From: Verrucomicrobia bacterium UBA3761
GTDB lineage: Bacteria > Verrucomicrobiota > Kiritimatiellia > RFP12 > UBA1067
Direction of reading: 5' to 3'
Length of the DNA stretch: 26,480 nucleotides
Assembly: GCA_002371135.1 (NCBI GenBank)
Contig: DFGB01000083.1
Coordinates: forward strand, 16,441-42,920
This document shows, in pieces, positions 9,201-16,200 of the stretch; position 1 is the first letter of the stretch, and each line of letters starts with the position of its first letter. The notes under the pieces were generated by a model. The model had not been told where the DNA came from. It saw only the letters and a program-made list of their open reading frames with translations, and did not search any database. The translations under genes were made by a program, and so were the position numbers.

Positions 9201-10121
9201 AAGTATCTCTCAAGCGATTTCTTCAAGCGCCCAGAGGTGAGCCTCGCCTCCAAGGCGTCCGCCGAGTTCGTGTTCATGGATGCCGCATGGGCGTGCGGCG
9301 ACATGGAGATGTATCGCACATGGCGCAAGATGGCGCAAGAGGACGGCTCGGCCAAGCGCATCGACAGTCTGATGGGCGAAGTCAGCGCATACTATCACAA
9401 AGGCCAATACGCCCTTGGCGATTGGCTTGAAACGCAGCCCGAGGCAAACCGCGCCGCGATTCAACGCGCTTTGAGCAAAGGCTACGGCGGCTGGCGGGCG
9501 AAGGACGGCATTCCACAAGCCAGAATGGAACGCGCTCTCGCTCCATTCGTCGAACATGTTCTACCCCGGATATGCTCTGGCGAAATAACGGAAAAGTCGG
9601 CCGGCAACGAAGCATGGCTCGCGTTGCGCAAAACGGCGGGCGCGGCGCTCGGCAATCTCGCGCTCAGACCGGACGGATTCGATTTGGCCCCCATAATGCC
9701 AAAGGGCGTCTGGGCGGAAATCGACAGAAAACTCGAATACGTCGAAGTCGAGGCGGAGTTCTCCATCGCGAGCCCAGAGAAGAAAGGCGAGGCAATTCTC
9801 TTCTTCGACTGGGGCGCCAGCTCGAGCGACTTCTACCAGCGCTTCGGCGTCCTGTCCGTCGTAAACAAGACTGACGAAAAGGACAACCGTTTCGCAGTTC
9901 TCCCATGGCCCAAAGGCGAACTGAAGAAGAGCATCAAGGTCGTGTTCCGCTCCGGGGTTGCCGAAGTCTACGACAACGGCGTCCTCACCTATGCGCGGCA
10001 AATGAAGAGCGGCTTCGAAAATGCGAAGCACCTAAACATCGCCCACGCAGGCAGCACGCCTGTCCGCCTCAACCGTCTGCACGTCCGCGCCCGGCCCCAA
10101 AACGGCGCCAACTGTCCTTAA
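6222..10121 (+). CDS. Large exported protein with embedded thioredoxin-like domain
   Basis: The 1299-residue product starts with a signal peptide (cleavage likely after about residue 26, AAHAE) and AGGAG four bases before the ATG. An earlier in-frame start at 6078 would add 48 residues encoded by repeat DNA and is not credible. Residues about 390-512 form a thioredoxin-like domain: KLFVFFTGSDWCVWC with Cys421-Val-Trp-Cys424, and the cis-proline motif GFPTV. A charged, probably coiled-coil stretch spans about 545-640 and contains an acidic run. About 650-1140 is mostly helical and I do not recognise it. About 1150-1295 is beta-rich, perhaps a sugar- or ligand-binding sandwich. The CXXC could reduce or make disulfides in the envelope. 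The substrate is unknown. Downstream rsmI starts 17 nt after the stop. Confidence 0.8.
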   Translation: MKKTTITLLVAAAALGLHSISFAAHAEDENLHSEFMQGYYKAPDFAKALEEIQWCAKFKDDPPIPAIGFYFGIAKSSPEKTGELEAALKGTWLECVSALIAEGKTLADFWPDYLFEISPGTLDISWGYFFATGDADVPRRVIRRGAVKFPEDAFIDMTQQAAQWSVLAIARNDEIVRKELEAFIKSATDKELESFFEGKIPDYARKYLSEDAIKRIEDASKPKFETLGAVNGGFIPAEEGVSALVFTNTTIEALKEFDFTAKIGGKWVNGGQAVDAKGYNKEWIPGKMLKVQFQCVDKGDGKEYVKCVRVAFSDSPEGVRAVAEYSGFVTLGFKKNALGYDFKDDANWKAVDSAAGEGYGVFAVKASKEIKNDARANAPGKPDAAEAKLHSFFTPDYDAALSRAKADGRKLFVFFTGSDWCVWCKRLVNEVLSKDEFAQFATNEYECVVIDFPNDESRQTEAERRRNAELQEKFEISGFPTVLVIDNNEQVAGRMGYEQGGAKRWVESLKWHLARAPYFAEFSKESTAIQKKFITELEKLGEPKDTETANRLKELLAKWAKEVREVMARLADKEMPEEFEKDRQYILDGLEKRIAGLERIAAKDAEELVKLAKESEAEQEENEDEAEEETPAPVAYEGSRSALEETAKVHLPFCERLIIEPEIAMAGGEFDAAEIRKVLREWSLMFSPSFANATPQKKFLSEQASGLWKAGARTPMMSIVYLMSKPDDMSDTRRKKAIRNVWETWKDDPRWTLAAKALFLFYWRGIETSDELTALSIDCCKKFIASDEWKRDTELDRARWILCQTTVYAKRIFSELKAEGVEYDPWLEAAVMASFYIDKAWESRGGGWASTVTDEGWEGYGANKSNALECVERAYALHPDLSWPFKIGVKANWGGKNEMRKWYGRAAKVFKDDFGAFKFMAWGLRPRWCGSKQELLDFFCGFLQDGFTDTMMPIWALNRIDCDLFKDEGSIGKWDTFADWAEDNQDTIRRLSEKYLSSDFFKRPEVSLASKASAEFVFMDAAWACGDMEMYRTWRKMAQEDGSAKRIDSLMGEVSAYYHKGQYALGDWLETQPEANRAAIQRALSKGYGGWRAKDGIPQARMERALAPFVEHVLPRICSGEITEKSAGNEAWLALRKTAGAALGNLALRPDGFDLAPIMPKGVWAEIDRKLEYVEVEAEFSIASPEKKGEAILFFDWGASSSDFYQRFGVLSVVNKTDEKDNRFAVLPWPKGELKKSIKVVFRSGVAEVYDNGVLTYARQMKSGFENAKHLNIAHAGSTPVRLNRLHVRARPQNGANCP

Positions 10122-10138
10122 CCCTCAATGCCAAATCC

Positions 10139-10861
10139 ATGCTTCACGTAATTGCAACACCGATAGGAAACCTCGACGATTTGACACCCCGTGCGCTGGA
10201 GGCGTTCAGGAGCGCGGCAATAATCGCCTGCGAAGATACGCGCAGGACGTGGGCGCTCCTTTCGCACTTCGACATACCCCGCCCGGAAATGGTGTCGTAC
10301 AGGCAAGGGAACGAAGAACGCCTGACCGAGCGCATCGTAGCCGAAATCAAGGCCGGCAAGGAAGTCGCGCTTTGCTCGGACGGCGGATATCCCGGCATCT
10401 CCGACCCTGGCTACAGGTTGATACGCGCTTGCTCCAAAGAGAACGTGCCGTACGACGTGCTGCCTGGCGCGAGCGCGGTGAACGTGGCGCTCTTGATGAG
10501 CGGACTTTCGACGAGCTCGTTCACATTCCGCGGCTTCCCGCCGCGCGGACCCGGCGCACTGCGCAATTGGTTTGCGGAGGATGCCGACAAGGCTCACACG
10601 CTCATTTGCTATGAATCGCCCTTCCGCATCGGCGCGACTCTCGAAGCCGCGCTGGAAATCCTAGGAGACCGCGAGGCGGCCGTCTGCATGGAGCTCACAA
10701 AACTGCACGAACGCGTCAGCCGCGGCTACCTCTCCGATCTCGTCAAGGAATTCAAAGACGCGAAAATAAAAGGCGAAGTGGCAATCGTCATAGCCGGCGC
10801 GAATCCGAAGTTCGCAAAAGCCAAGTCGAAATGTGAAAAATGTGAAAGTGTGAAAGTGTGA
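10139..10861 (+). CDS. rsmI: 16S rRNA (cytidine-1402 2'-O)-methyltransferase RsmI
   Basis: RsmI uses S-adenosylmethionine to 2'-O-methylate C1402 in the decoding centre of 16S rRNA. The 240-residue protein opens with the family signature LHVIATPIGNLDDLTPRAL and has ACEDTRRT, SDGGYPGISDPGYRL and LPGASAVNVALLMSG (the SAM site of the SAM/tetrapyrrole methylase fold), then CYESPFRI and VCMELTKLHERVSRG. It is shorter than the E. coli enzyme (about 286 residues) and lacks most of the C-terminal domain. Upstream in-frame codons reach back to 9905 but overlap the previous gene and lack family similarity, so ATG 10139 is chosen. The last residues, KCEKCESVKV, and the stop codon are encoded by TGTGAAAR repeat words, so the C-terminus appears to be repeat-derived. 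Confidence 0.93.
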   Translation: MLHVIATPIGNLDDLTPRALEAFRSAAIIACEDTRRTWALLSHFDIPRPEMVSYRQGNEERLTERIVAEIKAGKEVALCSDGGYPGISDPGYRLIRACSKENVPYDVLPGASAVNVALLMSGLSTSSFTFRGFPPRGPGALRNWFAEDADKAHTLICYESPFRIGATLEAALEILGDREAAVCMELTKLHERVSRGYLSDLVKEFKDAKIKGEVAIVIAGANPKFAKAKSKCEKCESVKV

Positions 10862-10964
10862 AAGTGTGAAAGTATGAAAATGCCGTGCGCTTTCTCTCGC
10901 CAGTCCCGCTAGTCCCTTCCACATTTCCACATTTCCACAATTTCACATTTCCACAATTTCCACC
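10827..10964. repeat. Mosaic repeat with TGTGAAAG / TTTCCACA arms and a 36-nt core
   Basis: The left arm is tandem 8-mers TGTGAAAA/TGTGAAAG (10832-10880). The right arm is the complementary words CCACATTT/TTTCACAT (10918-10964). The central core contains CCAGTCCCGCTAGTCCC. Bases 10875-10934 are identical, over 60 nt, to the reverse complement of 19119-19178. The left arm encodes the RsmI C-terminus and the right arm ends at the ABC-F start codon. Confidence 0.9.
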
Positions 10965-12653
10965 ATGTCCTCATTCCTCTTTTCGCTGAAAGACGTGACG
11001 CTGGCGTTTGGCGGCGATCCGGTGCTGGATAAAGTTTCGCTGTCCGTGTCGAAGGGCTTGCGCGCGGCTCTGACCGGACGCAACGGCACGGGCAAATCGA
11101 CGCTGATGAAAGTGATATCCGGCGAGATCGAGCCGGACAGTGGCGAAATCGTGCGAGCGCCAGGGCTCAAAATCGCATACGTCTCGCAGGCGGTTCCGGC
11201 GGACAGGCCGGGCGACAACGAATTCAACGCACTTTCCGGCGGCGGCCGCAGAAAGCGCATCTTGGAGGCGGCGATTCTCTCGCGGCCGGACGTCCTTCTC
11301 CTCGACGAGCCTACCAACCATCTCGACGTCGAAACGATCGACTGGCTGGAAGGCTGCATACGCCGTTCGCGCGAGATGGCGGTGATCGTCGTCACCCACG
11401 ACCGCGCGTTCCTCAAGCGAGTTGCTGAAAAAATACTCGACCTCGACCGCGGAGAACTTTCCGGCTGGGAATGCGATTACCCGACGTTCGTGCGGCGCAA
11501 GGCGGAACTCATGGCCGACGAAGCGGTCTACTGGGAACGCAAGTCGAAGAAACTCGCGCAAGAAGAGGCGTGGATACGGCGAGGCGTCAAGGCGCGCACG
11601 ACCCGCAACGAGGGTAGAGTCGCAGCGCTGAAAAAGCTGCGAGCGGAGTTTGCCGCGCGCCGTGCCGCGCCGGGCAAGGCCTCGATGACTCTCGACACCG
11701 CCGCCCCGGGCGGCGTCAGCGTCGTCAAAATAAAGGATGTCTCGTTCGCATATCCCGGTCAGGCGCCGGTCGTCGAACATTTCACTTCCACGATTCTCCG
11801 TGGCGAGAGAATCGGCATACTCGGCCGCAACGGCGCCGGCAAGACCACCCTCCTGAATCTTCTCACCGGACGTCTGCGCCCTGATTCCGGAGAAATCGCG
11901 CTCGGCACCAACGTCAAGCTCGCGTTCTTCGACCAGCTCCGCAGCGAGATGAAGAGCGAGCTGACCGTCGCGGAAAACCTCGCGCCAGACCGGGACGAAG
12001 TGATCGTCGGAGGCGTCAAGAAGCACGTATACTCCTACCTCGCCGATTTCCTGTTTTCCGCCGACCGCGCCCGCACTCCTGTAAAAGCGCTTTCCGGCGG
12101 CGAAAGAGCGCGCCTCATGCTCGCACGTCTCTTTCTCGAACCGGCGAACCTGCTCGTTATGGACGAGCCCACGAACGACCTCGACATAGAGACGCTTGAA
12201 CTTCTCGAAGAGCAACTTCTCGCCTACTCCGGCACGCTCCTCCTCGTCAGCCACGACCGCGAATTCCTCGACAACGTCGTCACTTCCACCTACGTCCTCG
12301 AAGGCGACGGCCAAGTGCGCCAGTATCCCGGCGGTTATGCCGACTACATCCAACAATCGGCCCGCGCGAGAATTGCGCCGTCCCAGGAAGAGAAAGCCGC
12401 CCCCGTACGCCCTGTCGAAACATCCAAGCCCAAACGACTTTCCTACAACGAACAGCGCGAGTTCGACGCGCTGCCGGACAAAATCGACGCGCTCGAAAAG
12501 GAAATCGCCTCGTCGCGCGAAAAGCTTGCCGATCCGGCCTTGTATCGCACCGACCCGGCGCAGGCAAAATCGCTCAACGAGACCATAACAAGGATGGAGG
12601 CGGAACTTGAAGCCGCCGTCGAGCGCTGGGCGGAGCTTGGCGAAAGAAGTTGA
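10965..12653 (+). CDS. uup: ABC-F family ATPase, Uup type, with shortened first ATPase domain
   Basis: This is a cytoplasmic, soluble protein with two ATPase domains and no membrane segments, 562 residues (Uup is usually about 630). Domain 1 has Walker A GRNGTGKS (38-45), LSGGGRRK (from 90) and LLLDEPTNHLD. Domain 2 has GRNGAGKTT, LSGGERARLMLARLF and LLVMDEPTNDLD. The linker WIRRGVKARTTRNEGRVAAL and a C-terminal coiled coil (about 485-560) are Uup hallmarks. Uup-type proteins act on ribosomes or branched DNA. The Q-loop glutamine (75) is only 14 residues from the LSGG motif, where E. coli Uup has roughly 75-80, so most of the helical subdomain of domain 1 is absent while the reading frame is intact. 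The ATG follows repeat DNA with no visible Shine-Dalgarno. The four-helix-bundle gene starts 6 nt downstream. Confidence 0.9.
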   Translation: MSSFLFSLKDVTLAFGGDPVLDKVSLSVSKGLRAALTGRNGTGKSTLMKVISGEIEPDSGEIVRAPGLKIAYVSQAVPADRPGDNEFNALSGGGRRKRILEAAILSRPDVLLLDEPTNHLDVETIDWLEGCIRRSREMAVIVVTHDRAFLKRVAEKILDLDRGELSGWECDYPTFVRRKAELMADEAVYWERKSKKLAQEEAWIRRGVKARTTRNEGRVAALKKLRAEFAARRAAPGKASMTLDTAAPGGVSVVKIKDVSFAYPGQAPVVEHFTSTILRGERIGILGRNGAGKTTLLNLLTGRLRPDSGEIALGTNVKLAFFDQLRSEMKSELTVAENLAPDRDEVIVGGVKKHVYSYLADFLFSADRARTPVKALSGGERARLMLARLFLEPANLLVMDEPTNDLDIETLELLEEQLLAYSGTLLLVSHDREFLDNVVTSTYVLEGDGQVRQYPGGYADYIQQSARARIAPSQEEKAAPVRPVETSKPKRLSYNEQREFDALPDKIDALEKEIASSREKLADPALYRTDPAQAKSLNETITRMEAELEAAVERWAELGERS

Positions 12654-12659
12654 AGTGTT

Positions 12660-13280
12660 ATGGCGGCGCGTGGTAGACTGCAGATAGAGAAATGTCGCGA
12701 AGAGATGGCGAAACTCTCGCCGCATCTTGACGAACTTGAAATCCTTTCCCGTATTCTGTCGCTGAAGATCATTGAAATCCACGGCAAGTTGAAGCGCCGC
12801 AAAGGGGCGATTATCGCAAATCAGATTCTGCGCAGCGGAACATCCATCGGCGCGAACATCGCTGAAGGAATGTATGCGCAGACGCCCCGCGACCGCGCAT
12901 CGAAATTCAGCATCGCCCTGAAGGAAGCGGCGGAAACCCTGTATTGGCTCGATCTCCTCGTCGGCGCCGGATTCGTGCCAGACAACGACGATTCGCGTGA
13001 AGTGCGGGAGCTCGCCGCGAGCGTATTCGAGGCGCTTTCAAAAAAGGTGGAATCGGTGAAAAAACTCGTCCCGCCGCCGCCAAAACCTCGCCGGCGAAGG
13101 AGAAAAACCACCGCCACGCGCACCACGAGGGTGAGGAAGAAAGCGAAATCCGTCCCCGCCCCCGTATACGGCCCCTACTCACCATACACGCAATACATCC
13201 CCCATTCCCACCGCCTCGAGTTCGCTGGATTCTTCCCCCTCGTCCCCTCTGTGGGAGGGCCGTGCTTGTCGCGGCCGTAA
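12660..13280 (+). CDS. Four-helix-bundle protein (23S rRNA intervening-sequence protein family) with basic tail
   Basis: Residues about 8-125 match the four-helix-bundle family named after proteins encoded in 23S rRNA intervening sequences; the accessory protein of diversity-generating retroelements (bAvd) has the same fold. Clear motifs are QILRSGTSIGANIAEG and SKFSIALKEAAETLYWL. Members usually end near 115-130 residues. This one has 206, with a proline stretch, a strongly basic segment (KPRRRRRK, RVRKKAKS) and a tyrosine/proline-rich end. The last 10 or so codons pass through a GGCCGTG...CGCGGCC hairpin. No rRNA or reverse transcriptase gene is nearby, so this is a free-standing chromosomal copy. 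Its job is unknown; nucleic-acid binding fits the basic tail (inference). It begins 6 nt after the uup stop codon and is probably co-transcribed. Confidence 0.8.
   Translation: MAARGRLQIEKCREEMAKLSPHLDELEILSRILSLKIIEIHGKLKRRKGAIIANQILRSGTSIGANIAEGMYAQTPRDRASKFSIALKEAAETLYWLDLLVGAGFVPDNDDSREVRELAASVFEALSKKVESVKKLVPPPPKPRRRRRKTTATRTTRVRKKAKSVPAPVYGPYSPYTQYIPHSHRLEFAGFFPLVPSVGGPCLSRP
13258..13276. other. GC-rich hairpin between convergent genes
   Basis: GGCCGTG, a 5-nt loop and CGCGGCC form a stem with one G-T pair. It overlaps the end of the four-helix-bundle gene, 24 nt from the gltB stop codon. A T-run (GGGTTTTT) follows only 16-20 nt later on the + strand, so a classical terminator is possible but poorly supported. 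Confidence 0.35.
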
Positions 13281-13299
13281 GCGGGAGGGTTTTTATGTT

Positions 13300-16200
13300 T
13301 TATTTGCTCGAAGCGCGTAAAGCGACCACCTTTACGAATTTAGCCCGGCAGTCCTGCCAATGTGCGAGTATCCGCTTTGCCGTGGGCGAGCCGGTGCGCA
13401 CGACGTGCTCGCGGAGCAGCGCGAGCAGTGCGGTTTCGTCTTCGCTGCCTGGCTCGACGGGGAAGAGGTCGACGGAGTCGAGATTGCAGTTCAAGTCGAA
13501 GTCTCCACGCTCGTCGTAGACGAATGCGACGCCGCCTGTCATGCCCGCGGCGAAGTTCACGCCGACTTGGCCGAGCACGACTGCCGTGCCGCCCGTCATA
13601 TATTCGCACCCATGGTCGCCAACGCCTTCGACGACGAGCGTCGCACCGGAGTTGCGTATGCCAAAACGCTCTCCAGCCGTCCCCCCGACGAATACCGCGC
13701 CAGACGTCGCTCCATACGCAATGACGTTGCCGACGTTGCCGCGAATGGCTATCACGCCGCCAGAGAGAGATTTGCCGACATAGTCATTCGCTTCGCCATC
13801 GAGATTGAATATCACGCCCTTGGCGAGGAACGCGCCAAACGACTGACCGGCCACACCGCTGAAATGGCACGTGACAGCCGGACGCTGAGAAGCGGCGACA
13901 AGCCAACCGGAAAGCGCCGCACCCACTGAACGGTCGCAGTTGGAGAGCGTGCGCTCAAGCAACGTCTCGCCACGCTCCACAGCGGGAATCAACTCGCGTT
14001 CGTCGTAAGATGAGGGAACAGGGAAGAGGGAACGGGGAACAGGGAAGAGGGAACGGAGAACGGAGAAGCGGGAAGAGGATTTTTCGATTTCCCGATTTTT
14101 CGATTCACGGCGCAAAAGATCGCGAAAATCGAACTTCGAGCCTTCCTTCACCTTCAGCATATCGGCGCGGCCGCGAGCCCCGGCGAGCGTCTCCAGCCCA
14201 AGCGCCGAGAGGATTTCGCGCACCTCTTCGGCTAGAAAGCGGAAATAGCGCTTGAGGTGCTCCGGACGGCCCGCGAACTTGGCGCGCAATTCCGCCCTCT
14301 GCGTCGCTATGCCGACGGGACAGCAGTTCAAGTTGCAATTACGGCATTGGACGCAGCCGAGCGAAACAAGCATTGACGTCCCGAACGCAAATTCATCCGC
14401 GCCAAGCATCGCGGCGACAACGATGTCGCGCCCAGTGCGAAGTTGTCCGTCGACTTGCAATTTCACGCGGTCGCGGAGGTTGTTCTTGACGAGCGTCTGA
14501 TGCGCCTCGGCAAGTCCCAATTCCCACGGGAGACCGGCGTGCTTCATCGACGTGAGCGGGGCTGCGCCCGTGCCGCCGTCAAATCCAGAAATCACAATCA
14601 CGTCCGCATGAGCCTTCGCGACACCTGCGGCGATAGTCCCCACGCCCGCCTCGGAAACGAGCTTCACCGAAACGCGGGCATTGGGATTCGCACACTTGAG
14701 ATCGTAAATGAGCTGTGCGAGATCCTCTATGGAGTAGATGTCGTGGTGCGGCGGCGGAGAGATGAGCGTTGTGCCGGGCTTGGCGTGGCGGAGGCGGGCG
14801 ACGAACGCATCCACCTTGTAGCCGGGAAGCTGGCCGCCTTCGCCAGGCTTGGCGCCTTGCGCGAGCTTGATCTGCAAATCCTTGGCCGAGCGGATGTACT
14901 CGATCGTCACGCCAAAACGGCCGGATGCGATTTGCTTGATCGCGCTGTTGCGCTCCGTGCCGAAGCGCTCCGGGTTCTCGCCGCCCTCGCCGGAGTTCGA
15001 CATCGTGCCAAGCCCGTTCAGCGCGAGCGCAATCGTCTCGTGCGCCTCTGGAGAAAGCGAGCCGAGCGACATCGCACCGCCTATGAAATGCTTCACGATG
15101 GAGTCGACAGGCTCGATGCGCTCCAGGGGTTCTGGGTTGCCTGCGAAGACAAACTCGAATTGCGAGCGGAGAGTTACGCCGCTTTTGCAGTCGATGTCGT
15201 CCGTGTAGCGTTTGAAGCGAGCGTAGTCGCCATGCCGCACCGCCTCGCGAAAATCGACGATACGCTGCGGCGTCCAAAGATGCTCCTCGCCATCCTTGCG
15301 CAAGCGATATTCGCCGCCGACTGCGTTATCAGGGACAGATGCTGCCAACCTCTCTTCCAGGTCGTCAAGTTCCAATCCGCCGACAGGCGAGGCGACGCCG
15401 GAGAAATATTCCCCGATAATCTTCGAGCCGAGGCCTACCGCCTCGAAGATGCGCGCCGAGCGATAGGAGCGCAGTGTCGATATGCCCATCTTGGACATTA
15501 TCTTCATCAATCCCTTGCAGACGGCAGAGACGTAGTTCGACGTGGCGGTCACGGCATTTGTGCCGCTGATTGAAGCAACTGTGGAAAGCGCAAGCCACGG
15601 ATTCACCGCAGTGGCGCCAAAACCAAGAAGGACGGCGAAATGATGCACTTCGCGCACTTCGCCAGACTCGACCACAATGCCGACGGATGGCCGCGCACCG
15701 GCCTTGACGAGCGCCTTGTTCACCGCAGCGACCGCAAGCAACGATGGGATGCGTTTGGCCTCGCTTCCTGCATCCCTATCGGACAGAACGATTATCTTCG
15801 CGCCGTCCTCCACCGCCCTCAGCGAGGCGGCGGCGAGAGTGTCCAGCGCGGATTTGAGACCGCCGCAGCAGAAGAGGCCCAGCGTCGTCGCCGGGAAACC
15901 GGGAATGTTCCTTAGCCGCGCCAGCTCGTCGTCGGTCAGCACAGGACGCGTCATCTTCACGAGCCGTGCGTGCTCCGGCGTCTCTGCGAGGATATTCCCC
16001 TCGTTGCCGATGTAGGTCATGATCGACATGACGAGTTCCTCGCGAATCGAGTCGATTGGAGGATTCGTCACCTGCGCGAAGAGCTGGTGGAAGTAGTCGA
16101 AGAGAATGCGCGGCCGCTGCGAGAGCGCCGCAAGCGCCGCATCGTTGCCCATCGCCCCGACAGGCTCATGCCCAGTCTCCGCCATCGGACGGACAATCAT

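Noticed and set aside
7650..12782. Long - strand open frames opposite the thioredoxin-domain gene (7650-9176) and uup (10971-12782)
   Set aside because: Shadows of well-supported + strand genes; no motifs or start signals.
12660..13280. Intervening sequence of a 23S rRNA gene, or a diversity-generating retroelement
   Set aside because: No rRNA sequence, reverse transcriptase or template/variable repeat pair is nearby.
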